From assembly GCF_030272615.1 (NCBI RefSeq), contig NC_081409.1:872811927-872875926 (forward strand): DNA of 64,000 nt, given 5' to 3'. This document shows, one piece after another, positions 44,374 through 53,999 of the stretch. The translations under genes were made by a program, and so were the position numbers. Positions within the stretch are counted from its first letter, which is position 1. Every line of letters begins with the position of its first letter. The notes below the pieces were generated by a model. It ran no database searches and had not been told where the DNA came from. It worked only from the letters and a program-made list of their open reading frames with translations. Source of the DNA: Cryptomeria japonica. Taxonomy: Eukaryota; Streptophyta; Pinopsida; Cupressales; Cupressaceae.

Positions 44374-45475
44374 GGTCTTTCTTCAAAGGCAAAAAAATTA
44401 GGCTATGGAAAAATTGCAAATCAAACCAAAACCATTTAACTCTTCTTTTTCATCTTAAAACATTGAATTTAATAGAGAACATATTTAATGTAGCTAGTGG
44501 TCACAAATTCTTTTGAGATAGATGTTCAATCATTAGATGTTCAACATAAATTCTTTTTCCTCTCCCACAAACTCTTCGTCCCTCCCTCTTTCTCTCCCTC
44601 CCAGCAAAAGATGTTGAGTGCAGATGCTAAATGGCATCAACAAAACTGCCCTCATCATGGCGTCTAAAAAAATATTTAAGGAGGCAAACAGTTGGAGTGA
44701 GATGATTGTAAGCACCATCAACTGTGCATTGGAATTATTCTGACTGCAATCAACTTGAGTGAATCAGGCAGATTCATTGAGGATAACTCATTCAACAGTC
44801 AAATTTGCATCTATTGCATTAGGCACTAAACACAGGGCTTCACATTATACTTCAATTAGTGACTATCATTAGTCACCAATCAAATGAGTATATCTGATAT
44901 CTGCTCATGTAATCCGAGCATTATATTGAAAGCTTTGATTTGAACTTAATGTTGGGTTTTTCCTCCAATCTGGAGGTTTTCCCAAGGTAATCTTTGTGTG
45001 TTGTCTTGTATTTTTCTTTTATTGTTTATTTCTGAGTTTTATTATTACTTCTGATCACTAAAATTATCACCTTCTATATAAGTGAGAGGGTTCTTTGAGG
45101 TGTTCATAGTGATCCTTGAGAATGGAATGAACTCATATTTTTAGTAATTCACTATGTTACAAGTAAGACAAAATTTTCATTATGTCCTTGTCATGTTGTG
45201 TTTCTTGTATATCTATTATGTAATTGCTAACTAAATTTTCAATTTGAATAAAGGGCCTTTTCACCTTGCCAATTTATTTGATTCAAGTCCTCCTGAGGTA
45301 AATTCCATGATATTGGACAAAATGAAAAAATAATCAGAACCCAGATTCCTAGCAAAATGAGTAAGCAATTTCATCCCATGGTAGGCATAGTCCACATTTA
45401 TAAACTGCAAATTTACCAAAAATCAAGGGGGAAAATGCTTAAAATTGTATGATCTCCTTGCAGTAACCCAAAAGA
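44374..45475. other. CACTA 5' side: promoter-proximal sequence with a copia-LTR-like insert
   Basis: Just upstream of the transposase start, 'ggaaaaattgcaaatcaaaccaaaaccattt' (44405) recurs as 'gaaaaattgcaaaacaaatcaaaaccatt' at 46150. This suggests the intervening ~1.7 kb is inserted. Within it, 'ttgggtttttcctccaatctggaggttttcccaaggtaatct' (~44951) resembles the conserved part of a copia LTR. No gene supported here. Confidence 0.4.
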
Positions 45476-46068
45476 TGTGATGTTAAATCTATTTCTATTT
45501 ATAATTCTTTGATGTATAATGAGAGTATTGTTAATCATGTTAATACTGTTTGGTATTCTAATTCATCCCTTGCTCAATGGGGCAAGCTGTTTAAGAATAT
45601 TTGGAACTCTCTTGTTGCTCCTAAAAAGAAAGCTTTTAAATGGTTGCTTCTACTTGATGAGTTACCTATTAGATCTAAACATTCTAATGATGATTTGTGT
45701 AACATTTATAAGGTTAAAGAGACAGTTGGGCATATTTTCTTTGACTTCTCTGTAGCTAAGGAGGTTTGGAAGTTGTTTGGGTTTATTATTCCTTGGCATA
45801 TTAGCATACTTGATGTTGTATCTGCTTTTATTAAAGGACTTCAAAAAGACACTAATCAGTTTTGGAATTTTCTTTCATGTGAAATTCTTTGGTACATTTA
45901 GAGGATTAGAAATTTAGAGAAGTATCAAGGGATAGAAAGGGCCCTTACTGAGTCTTTTCGTAGACTCATATTCCATACTCAAATTACAAAACTTCAGTCT
46001 ATGAAAACTTTAGTCCGTAACCTTCACAAACTAAGAAAAACGATGTCGCAAGTATGGAAGTCTTCTTA
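45476..46068 (+). pseudogene. LINE zinc-binding (zf-RVT) fragment inside the CACTA element
   Basis: The + frame containing the ATG at 45509 reads 'VKSISIYNSLMYNES', 'FKNIWNSLVAPKKKAFKWLL', 'LPIRSKHSNDDLCNIYKVKE', 'TVGHIFFDFSVAKEVWKLF', a TAG (45899-45901) where Trp fits, then 'RIRNLEKYQG' and a basic tail to 46068. This is the zf-RVT module of plant LINE ORF2 (IW...VAPK.KAF.W.LL...LP, C..C..KET..H.FF.C..A..VW). The zinc-ligand pattern is damaged. No RT precedes it and no RNase H follows. Confidence 0.7.
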
Positions 46069-46599
46069 GAACTAGTTATAAAGAGCTTGAAATGTTAGTT
46101 ATGAAATGATGTTTTAGTATAATATACCAAATTGAAATACTTAAACATAGAAAAATTGCAAAACAAATCAAAACCATTGAACACTCAACATAGTAACATC
46201 ATGAACAACAGTCATTGACATATCACAAAAATAACAACTATATTACAACAATGTCAAAGCACTCAGATAAGATCTGATAGCACATAATTTTTCAAATTAA
46301 TTAAGCTCTTAAAAAATCTATTCTCTTATATTTTTTCTTTTGATTTTATACATTGAACACTTTCTATCATAACAACAGCAACTACTGGGTTTTATGTGAT
46401 GGTTGACATGGATGATCTTTCACTTTGACAAGTCTTGGTAAAATGTATATTTCAAAAGCATCTCAAAGAACATAATGAGAAAAAGCAGAGCTCCTATGTA
46501 TGTTTTAGGTTTTGTTCATTTTATATTGAATCCATTAAGCAGATTATTAATATTCGTATTCCTAAGAAGAAGTAAAAGTTGCCAATAATTAAAAATTGC

Positions 46600-47100
46600 A
46601 TTATCAGGTTAAGCTATCTCGATAAGAACATTTGAACAAAAAAGACCAACATTCGATGAGGGTATCATATACCGATAAAGGCAATGAAGAAAATCCATCG
46701 ACAAAGGTTATAATGAAAAGAAGGTCATCGACATAACCAAAGGGATCGGGATGTTTTATTTTGAGTTACCCCGATGCCCAAAAAAGACATCGGGAAAGCA
46801 TGTACCGATAGAACATACTTCATCAAGAAAGCTTTGCCTATCGTTGTAATTCATTCCAAGCTATCCCTATACCCGATGGAAGAGTTGATCGATTAAGTGG
46901 AACAAGGATGTCATCAGGAAGACCTATGATGATGGAACCGACTACAACGGGAAGAGTTGTGCTAGAGGAGAAATTCATCGGGGAAACAATGATAATCGCT
47001 ATGACATCTAACGATCTAACTCGATGTCCGATGGGAGTATCGGGTTGACTTACACCGATACAGTAGAAGATAAGTTATCGGTTAAGGATATCCCGATAAA
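46600..47100. repeat. Internal block rich in CCGAT/ATCGG motifs
   Basis: Motifs such as 'taccgataaaggcaatga', 'atccatcgacaaaggtt', 'gggatcgggatg', 'ccccgatgcc', 'acatcgggaaag', 'cccgatggaaga' and 'tatcggttaaggatatcccgataaa' recur every 20-40 bp. The same vocabulary fills the right subterminal region (54360-54900), but this block lies 8 kb inside the element. It directly precedes the cargo gene. It is probably a displaced or duplicated subterminal region. Confidence 0.6.
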
Positions 47101-47424
47101 GGAGAGTAAGTACCAAAATAAAAGAAGGGTTCTGCAGGTGGCGCCAAAAGGAAGTATACATCAGAGAGACACATGTCATCGAGTCATTTCCATATCTGAA
47201 TTCAAAACCGAAATAGTGATTTCTTATTTAATGCTTGTAGCAGGTACATCTATGGTTCACATGAGGCAATTTTATGAGAAACTCATCAATGCAAATATGT
47301 ATGTAGATGCATTGGGCATATAAAGTAAAATTGCCTAATCTAAGTGTCACACAAGTGAAAGATAATTCATACAGAGAATACATTGAGTTTCCAAAAACTA
47401 GAGCAAAGAATTGTGATTATAGAG

Positions 47425-47700
47425 ATGGACACTTCAAGTTCAACTGGAAAGAAAAGGGTAGCAAAGAGCTTAGAATCTAAGGGAAAGAAGACTAAGACAG
47501 AGGATGTGCCTCTTGTTAGAAGACTGAATGAAGACATGATTTAGCAAATGCAAGCACCCAGCCCGAAGTCCAGAATGTCAAAGCAACACCTTCCTAGAAG
47601 GGACCCGTTGGAAGATAGATACAAAGAGGTTGGGGATGTCTAGACTAAGGTGAGGGGACACAAATTGTTCCTGTTCCATTATTTGACAAGAAACAAGGAA
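47425..47700 (+). pseudogene. Probable N-terminus of the cargo gene (family X)
   Basis: From an ATG at 47425 the frame reads MDTSSSTGKKRVAKSLESKG, then KKTKTEDVPLVRRLNED, a TAG near 47539, 'RDPLEDRYKEVGDV', a TAG near 47641 and 'KLFLFHYLTRNKEMLL'. The basic Ser/Lys-rich start could be a nuclear or nucleic-acid-binding tail. A frameshift before 47762 separates it from the long open stretch. An unrelated short frame at 47024-47323 overlaps the CCGAT block and is not supported. Confidence 0.4.
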
Positions 47701-47761
47701 ATGCTGCTTTGCAATCCTTGCATGATGAATTTGGGTAAGTTAACTAGTCCCATATGTCTCT

Positions 47762-48904
47762 GTGAACATAAGGTTGCTGGAGGTTCTAGTTAGAAATTAT
47801 AATTTCATGAAGAGATACATTCAATTCCCAAATGGTGATGCATTCATTAGGTTTTCCGTGGGTATTGTGAATGAAGTTTTTAATTTAGGTCCCAACCTCG
47901 ACAAACTCCTGTTGTTTGGGGAGTTAGAGGAAGAATATCTTAGGATGGACACTACATACACTGGTTGGAAAATTGCTATGCATAAAAGGAAGCTAGGGAA
48001 ATCGACTGAGGAAGATGGGCCACCATTTAGCATTGATTTATTTAGACACTACTTGCAGTATACATACATGTCATGCAGGCAAGTAGGAGGAGTCAAGGTG
48101 CCTGATTTGGGAAGTACCGGGCCATTGGTTTTATCTTCTGATATACAAATGTATGAGCCCAGGCCTTTTGACTATGCTGCATATCTGGTAGAGAAGTTAC
48201 ATGAAGGTTTTCTAAACCTTAAAGATAAAAGGAACCCTACCTTCAAATTTTATTCACTGTTAATGCATTTGGTTTTGTTCTATAGACGTGTGAAGGGTTT
48301 ATGGCCAGAAGATTTAAAATTGAATACAACGAACAGGGAAGGTGAAGAACAACCCGTGAAATTAAGGACATCTCTTTGGGATGATCGGTATATGAGATCC
48401 AAATATATTAAGTTTGAAGAACTTATATTGAAACCATTGTACAAGATATATGGGGTTTCATGTGAAGGATCTATCTCTGATGGAATTAAGAGATTTTTAA
48501 GGCCTAAGGATTGTGATGAAAGGCAAATTGTTGACCGTAAATGCGGAGACTGGTTTGTAAACAAAGATTTCACATGTTTTAGAATATATGGATTTGAGGG
48601 AAGCCCTTATATGTTGCCTAAATTAGTTCCAGATAGAATAGCCTACTTAGATATTATAAGGCAGTTGAGTTTGTCAAATGCTAAACATTTTGCAGATCAG
48701 CACAAACAAGCCTTCATGCCTGGAACACTAAGTTTTGGAGATTTTACAATAGTGTCTACTAAAGCTTATGATATAATTGATAGAAAATTGATGGAAGAAT
48801 ACAACTTATTTGAGCACTATGCCAGGAAGAATTATGATCTTGAAGGTTCTATTCATTATTGCAAGAAAAAGAAAAACTTGGGAGATTATTTGCACTCAAG
48901 TTAG
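47762..48904 (+). CDS. 380-codon open cargo ORF, unrecognised family (family X)
   Basis: Longest uninterrupted frame in the cargo half. It reads coherently, with 'NYNFMKRYIQFPNGDAFIRF', 'RPFDYAAYLVEKLHEGFLNL', 'NPTFKFYSLLMHLVLFYRRV', 'RPKDCDERQIVDRKCGDWFV' and 'KNYDLEGSIHYCKKKKNLGD'. A diverged partner at 53512-53960 keeps the same blocks with conservative changes, showing the family once coded for protein. The start is uncertain: codons upstream of the Met at 47762 (LVPYVSV) are also open, so this Met is probably internal. No catalytic motif seen. The phrase 'GDAFIRFSVGIVNEVFNLGP' loosely recalls plant-mobile-domain proteins, but I do not claim homology. It is on the opposite strand to the transposase. 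Confidence 0.6.
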   Translation: MNIRLLEVLVRNYNFMKRYIQFPNGDAFIRFSVGIVNEVFNLGPNLDKLLLFGELEEEYLRMDTTYTGWKIAMHKRKLGKSTEEDGPPFSIDLFRHYLQYTYMSCRQVGGVKVPDLGSTGPLVLSSDIQMYEPRPFDYAAYLVEKLHEGFLNLKDKRNPTFKFYSLLMHLVLFYRRVKGLWPEDLKLNTTNREGEEQPVKLRTSLWDDRYMRSKYIKFEELILKPLYKIYGVSCEGSISDGIKRFLRPKDCDERQIVDRKCGDWFVNKDFTCFRIYGFEGSPYMLPKLVPDRIAYLDIIRQLSLSNAKHFADQHKQAFMPGTLSFGDFTIVSTKAYDIIDRKLMEEYNLFEHYARKNYDLEGSIHYCKKKKNLGDYLHSS

Positions 48905-50381
48905 GAGGCTAAAGATATGTTTAGGAATATGGAGGATGTAGAAGCCCAAAAGGTAAATGATAGACTGAACAGAGAATTGGCAGGAAAAGAGACAAATATT
49001 GTAGGAAATGGAAACTAAGGAGGAGCAAGCAGAAAGTGAATCAAATGAAAATGCACCCATCTCTAGGTATCAAGTACGAACAAGGGAAGAAGAGCCCAAT
49101 CTGCAAGAGAAAATTGTGACAAAATTGGAGGTTCATGCTGATTCCAGGCTGGAGGAATATTCTGCCTTTGTTGCAAATGATGTCTTTATACAATCAAAAG
49201 AATTTAAATTGTTTTTGTACAATTTCAAAGGAAAGAATTTGAGGAATTCTATTCCCAACATTACACCAAAAAATGAAGTTGAACTCTTGAGGAAGTTAAA
49301 AGAACAAATAGATGTTGAATTGGCCACAATGACTCCTCAAAAGGGGAAACAACTACTTATAGAGGCTGGAGTGATCTTATTTCTTCATGGGATCTTAGTG
49401 CTTTGTTTATTTTTTATAGTTTATTACATTTAGAGAATAAGGAGTTTAAATTAGATATACAGGGTGTAAATGATGTGTTCATTGGGTCAAGGTTTGATCA
49501 AGATGAGGAAGCCTTATTATTATGGGCTTTATATCCTCCTCATAAAAGACCTAAGATTATTGATGTTGATAAAGGCCTTTGGCCATACGATGAAGCTTAA
49601 AGTTGGGGAGATTGATCCCATCATTTTTGCAGATATTGGAGTAGATATCTCAAAGTTTAACAAGGCACAAATGGTCAGTATGGTAAGAGAAAGAAACCAA
49701 TATCAAGGATTGTATGAAGAACTACTAAGAACAAGTGGGCAACTAGTGCCAATGTTTCTTTCTCTTGATAACTCATAGTGGAAGAAAAAGTGTGAGCAAT
49801 TACAACAAGAAAAGAAGAAGATGCTTAAACAGATGCAAAGTGTGAGGACAGATACTACCTCTGTATTGTTAACCAAAATATTTGAGACTTTCTAAGGCTT
49901 TCTGGAAGAGTTCTGGATAGTTTTTCAGAAGAACGTGAATAATGCAATCTCACACAATAGGATTCAAAATAGATAGGGGACTAGACTACATGATAGAACA
50001 ATAGCCAAAGCAGAAAATGAGGAGATTGAAAATATAAAGAAGTTGTTGGCAAGACACAATGAATTTGATGAATAGTTACAGATTGAGTATGATGAGTGCA
50101 AGCACATAACTCATGATGGTTTCCCAGAATTGGTTGATCAGAAAGGTGAGATTAAAGATAAGGATAAATGGATCTCAGAATGCCAGAGTCTTCTCAATGT
50201 CGCCCTTGATATTGCTCGGACTGATGGAATTGAAATAAAAAAGGCTATAGAACATATGGAGAATTTTGTCACACTAGAGATCATTGTCAGGGACATAATT
50301 CATGATGCAAATACATACAAGTCGGAAAAATACCTAGAGCACATTCATAAATGCGGCAAGGTGCTGGGAGATCAGACTTGA
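48905..50381 (+). pseudogene. C-terminal, coiled-coil-like part of the cargo gene
   Basis: After the TAG at 48902-48904 coding text continues in several frames: 'EAKDMFRNMEDVEAQKVNDR'; 49008-49330 'ISRYQVRTREEEPNLQEKI' and 'EVELLRKLKEQIDVELAT'; 49442-49600 'DVFIGSRFDQDEEALLLWAL'; 49595-49780 'FNKAQMVSMVRERNQYQGLY'; then Glu/Lys/Gln-rich heptad-like text ('KKCEQLQQEKKKMLKQMQSV') to 'DKDKWISECQSLLNVALDIA' and a final TGA at 50379-50381. Frequent L/I/V spacing and charge suggest coiled coils. Stops at ~49777, ~49894, ~49972 and ~50072 and two or more frameshifts show it is decayed. Confidence 0.45.
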
Positions 50382-50630
50382 TTTTTAAAAATGTCTCAAG
50401 GAAATGTCAGTTTTTAGGTAGTTAGTCTTCAGTTAGACTTAGTTAAGATTAATTCCAAATGAAAGGGTATGCCCTTTAATTATGGAACCAAATCTCATCT
50501 ATATTTTTTACTCTATTAAGATAATCTCTTATGCAGTGCTTATGGAGTTTTTTTTTAAGAAAGACAGTATTAAGTTGGTGGATGACAATATTTATTGAAA
50601 TCAACTAGTTTTATTATCTATTTTCAATAT

Positions 50631-51240
50631 AAAGATCAAGTGTTCTCCATCTTTGATGGTATCTACTTTTTCAATTGCTTGATTAGTTCCCTGTGATAAA
50701 TCTATTCAATTAGATTGCTTCAATGTGCCATCTTATGTTATTGTGATTGAGATTAATTTTCAGTTTGAATATCAGTTTGAAGGATTGGTTGGCAAGCTTC
50801 AAATTGTCTTATTGGTCTTTCGGAGTAAAGTTAAATTCAATAATACTAACTGCATATTATATTATGATTACAACTCATATAGATGCCTTTGACGTGATGA
50901 TCTTGGTTTATTTTCTGAAATGCCTAACTAGTGAAAAGACATTGTGCTATATGTAATCAGTTGATTATCTTATGTTTATTTCAATACAAAGATCAAGTGT
51001 TTTTCATATCTGATGGTATTTAACTTTCTAATTGTTTGATTAGTTCCCTGTGATAAATCTATCCATTTAGATTGTTGCAATGTGCTATCCTATGTTATTA
51101 TAGTTTGGGTTAAGTTTCAGTTATATGATCAGTTTGAAGGATTGGATGTCAAGCTTCATTCTGTCTTATTGGTCTTTCAAAGCAAAGTTAAATGTAGTAA
51201 GACTAACTGCAACATTATGTCAGGGGTGAATGCATTGGTC
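50631..51240. repeat. 357-bp tandem duplication
   Basis: 'aaagatcaagtgtt.tcc.atc.tgatggtat' through 'gtcttattggtctttc...gtaaagttaaat' occurs from 50631 and again from 50988. The units are clearly diverged and include coding-like but stop-containing text. It lies between the cargo gene and the SPT6 exons. Confidence 0.8.
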
Positions 51241-51603
51241 TACTATTGTTTGAAGATAATTTAATCAGGTATTTTCAGAGCAATCTCAATTAAGAAATCA
51301 TACTTATAATAAAGTAACCTTTTATTTAAAGCATTCATTTACAAGCAAGCAATTCAAAGTTTTTCAGTAATTATTTAATTGAAGTGACATAAACCTTGGA
51401 AATATTCAATTCCAATCAGGCATACTTGACAAAAATGGGATTAATACCCATCAAAAGTCTCTTCTCAATCTTCAAAACACCCTTACAAGACAACAACTTA
51501 ATAGACACCAACCATACTTTGAGGAAGACAAACATGACAAAGGCTTCCCTTACCTTATAATGAAGCCAATTTCTCCAGCTAGTTTCTTGATATCATTGTT
51601 ACA

Positions 51604-51905
51604 GACTTATCCTCCAATTTATAGAAAGATCCAATGGTTCAAATGAAAGATATGATAATTCTTCCAAAATTGTGTCATATGAACTAGCCAAGAAAATGGC
51701 TGAGGATGTATACTGTGAAGATGTAGGATAGGATATAGATGATATGGATGAGGAAACACAAGAAATGGTAGTTGAACATGTCAAAAAATATCCCCATGTG
51801 GTAAAGGCCCTTGATATTGATGAATATGCTAGAAGTGTGGAACAACGAACATCCAATAAAAAGCGGGAAACTCTTGCTGACATAAAGATTGAATCGGCAA
51901 TATGA
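51604..51905 (+). pseudogene. SPT6: SPT6 death-like-domain exon, copy 1
   Basis: The + frame reads 'RLILQFIERSNGSNERYDNS', 'ELAKKMAEDVYCEDVG', a TAG, 'DIDDMDEETQEMVVEHVKKY', PHVVKALDIDEYARSVEQ and 'KRETLADIKIE' before TGA. It corresponds to the region between the helix-hairpin-helix and S1 domains of SPT6: ALA.ELA..VY, E.A.EHVR..P..L..L..DEY, KR.T..DIK.EL. Known: SPT6 is a histone chaperone/elongation factor travelling with RNA polymerase II. This is a captured fragment, not a functional gene. Identity rests on this exon together with the S1 and HhH pieces downstream. Confidence 0.75.
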
Positions 51906-52025
51906 ATGTAAACAACAAAAATTAATTTTCTACAATTCATGGGTTAAACTCTATTTTAGTTTCTCTTTATATATTTATGTTATGGAAATGCCCTTAAGTG
52001 TTTTTAAAAAATAGTTTTTGTCTCT

Positions 52026-52313
52026 ATGCCTACAATTTGTTATGTTTTTTTTAAATCTGTTTTTTTTCCGATTTTTATTGATGCACATGAACTAGCCAAG
52101 AAAATGGTTGAGGATGTATACTATGAAGATGCAAGACAAGATATAGATGATATGGATGAGGAAACACAAGAAATGGTAGTTGAACATGTCAAAAAATATC
52201 CCCATGTGTTAAAGGCTCTTAATATTGATGAATATTCTAGAAGTGTGGAACAACGGACATCCAATAAAAAGCGGGAAACTCTTGCTGACATAAAGATTGA
52301 ATCGGCAATATGA
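52026..52313 (+). pseudogene. SPT6: SPT6 death-like-domain exon, copy 2
   Basis: Open from 52026 to TGA at 52313. The exon-like part begins at ~52087 with ELAKKMVEDVYYEDARQDID and runs through 'EMVVEHVKKYPHVLKALNID' to 'KKRETLADIKIESAI'. The first ~20 codons after the Met translate the intron-like T-rich spacer (tttttttaaatctgttttttttccgatttttatt). It lies 408 bp after copy 1. Confidence 0.75.
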
Positions 52314-52444
52314 ATGTAAACAACAAAACATATTTTTCTACAATTCATGGATTAAAATCTATTTTAGTTTCTCTTTATATCTCTATGCTATGGAAATGAC
52401 CTTAAGTTTTTTTTTAAAATAGTTTTTGTGTCTATGCCTACAAT

Positions 52445-52723
52445 TTGTTATGTTTTTTTCTTAAGTCTTATTTTTTTCCGATTTTTATTGATGCACATGA
52501 ACTAGCCAAGAAAATGGTTGAGGATGTATGCTCTGAAGATGCAAGACACGATATAGATGATATGGATGAGGAAACACAAGAAATGGCAGTTGAACATGTC
52601 AAAAAATATCCCCATGTGTTAAAGGCCCTTGATATTGATGAATATGCTAGAAGTGTGGAACAATGGACATCCAATAAAAAGCAGGAAACTCTTGCTGACA
52701 TAAAGATTGAATCGGCAATATGA
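52445..52723 (+). pseudogene. SPT6: SPT6 death-like-domain exon, copy 3
   Basis: Same structure 410 bp after copy 2: ELAKKMVEDVCSEDARHDID, 'EMAVEHVKKYPHVLKALDID', 'KKQETLADIKIESAI' then TGA. Copies differ mostly by single-base changes, so they are recent duplicates of exon plus neighbouring intron. Confidence 0.75.
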
Positions 52724-52920
52724 ATATAAACAACAAAAAATAATTTTCTACAATTCATTGGTTAAACTCTATTTTAGTTGCTCTTTATATCTCTATGCTA
52801 TGGAAATGCCCTTAAGTTTTTTTTTTAAATAGTTTTTGTCTCTATGCCTAAAATTTGTAATGTTTTTTTTAAATCTGATTTTTTTCCGATTTTTTCCCCA
52901 AATAATTTTTTCTACTATGA

Positions 52921-53110
52921 TATAAAGAGCCATCCCAAGATGAGGAATTTTATCTGCTAACTGGAGAAAATAAAGAGACCCTTTCAGTGGGGAAAATTGT
53001 ACAACCAACTGCCCATAGAGTCCTAAATAATCGTATTAAAGTTGCTTCCATACAAAGGGCTATTTTGAGGGCTGGAAGGATTTACAGTTGCAGAGAATTG
53101 TCGAATAGGT
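52921..53110 (+). pseudogene. SPT6: SPT6 S1-domain start fused to a helix-hairpin-helix piece
   Basis: An open stretch reads YKEPSQDEEFYLLTGENKET, then 'LSVGKIVQPTAHRVLNNRI', then 'KVASIQRAILRAGRIYSCRE', LSNR and a stop. The first part is the conserved entry to the SPT6 S1 domain (F.EPS.DEEFY...GE.....G.IVQ...R). The second part is the end of the helix-hairpin-helix domain, which in intact SPT6 lies several hundred residues upstream. The join at ~53036 is therefore a rearrangement, not splicing order. Confidence 0.8.
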
Positions 53111-53120
53111 AATAGTTATA

Positions 53121-53303
53121 GTAACCAACCAAGTTGGTGTTGACATAAACCTAGCAGCATCACATGAATGGATGTTTTCTCCTCTGCAATTTATAGTTGG
53201 CCTTGGACCTAGAAAAATTGCTTCCATACAAAGCACTATTTTGAGGGCTGGAAGGGTTTATAGTCACAAAGAATTGTTCACCCCTCTAGAAGCTATGAAG
53301 TGA
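53121..53303 (+). pseudogene. SPT6: SPT6 helix-hairpin-helix piece, second copy
   Basis: Reads VTNQVGVDINLAASHEWMF, 'SPLQFIVGLGPRKIASIQS' and TILRAGRVYSHKEL, then a TGA at 53301-53303. VGVDIN-A-SHEW-F-PLQF--GLGPRKA-S-Q is the hallmark of the eukaryotic SPT6 HhH/YqgF boundary, so this is the strongest identification in the cargo. It repeats the 'gcttccatacaaag...attttgagggctggaag' block of 53041-53102. The frame continues directly into the family X tail copy. Confidence 0.88.
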
Positions 53304-53473
53304 CTTGTCTTTATAACTGGTAGCCGCAGAATAGAGAGGTTAAGGAGGTTGAGGATCCATATATTGCCAAAGTGGATGCCATTAAATAAAGTGAACAAGA
53401 GAATACAAGGAAAGAAAAGGAACTTGCAAAAAAATATTGATGACAAAAATGAAAGGACCAACCTCTTGTACAG
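53301..53473 (+). pseudogene. Family X tail, copy 1
   Basis: 'cttgtctttataactgg.agccgca.aat.gagaggttaaggaggtt' through 'ggaccaacctcttgtacagt' is repeated 461 bp later (53762-53934). In the frame shared with the fuller copy it reads 'LVFITGS' followed by an Arg/Lys-rich stretch. It is fused directly behind the SPT6 helix-hairpin-helix piece, a second example of shuffled joining. Confidence 0.6.
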
Positions 53474-53511
53474 TTGCTTCTGAGCATCTATCTGCAGCAA
53501 TTGTGCCCTAA

Positions 53512-53960
53512 TAATTGCCCTAATTTTAAGTTTTACTCATTATTGATGTATTCAATCTTATTTTGTGGACGTTTTAGGGGTATGTGGCCCAAGGAATTGA
53601 GGCTTAACGTCAGAAACAACCAAGGGGAGGAGAAACATGTTCAATTATGGACTTTTGTTTGGGATTCTCATTACATAAGATCAAATTATAACTAAATAAA
53701 GACCTAAATATTTCGATGACAGAAAGATAGTGAATCATAACTAAGGCGATTGGTATGTCCAGCGACTTGTCTTTATAACTGGCAGCCGCAAAATGGAGAG
53801 GTTAAGGAGGTTGTGGATCCATATTTTTCCAAAGCTGGTACCATTAAACAAAGTGAACAAGAGAATGCAAGGAAAGCAAAGGAACTTGCAAAAAAATCTT
53901 GATGACAAGAACAAAAGGACCAACCTCTTGTACAGTACACAACATGAAGCGTAGGAGGTA
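53512..53960 (+). pseudogene. Second, partial copy of the family X gene
   Basis: 53512-53695 reads 'NFKFYSLLMYSILFCGRFRG', MWPKELRLNVRNNQGEEKHV, parallel to 'TFKFYSLLMHLVLFYRRVKG' LWPEDLKLN in the 380-codon ORF. 53700-53960 continues RPKYFDDRKIVNHN, TAA, GDWYVQ (parallel to RPKDCDERQIVDRKCGDWFV), then a Lys/Arg-rich tail ending TAG. Frame changes occur near 53695. Substitutions are mostly conservative (V/I, K/R, D/E, F/Y). An ~120-codon interior part of the family is missing. Confidence 0.65.
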
Positions 53961-53999
53961 AAAGGTAGTAGCAATAATGATGATGGTCATTGTGGATCA

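Larger units (their letters stand above)
51681..52905. repeat. ~409-bp tandem triplication (exon plus intron spacer)
   Basis: Anchors 'gaactagccaagaaaatgg' at 51681, 52089 and 52499 give periods of 408 and 410. Each unit ends with 'caacaaaa..taattttctacaattcat' and 'tgctatggaaatgcccttaag', followed by 'tagtttttgtctctatgcctacaatttgttatg'. A fourth partial unit (spacer only) ends near 52905, where the SPT6 S1 piece begins. Confidence 0.9.

Noticed and set aside
47024-47323. 99-codon ORF starting in the CCGAT-rich block
   Set aside because: Its first third translates the subterminal-type repeats and the rest lacks any supporting similarity.
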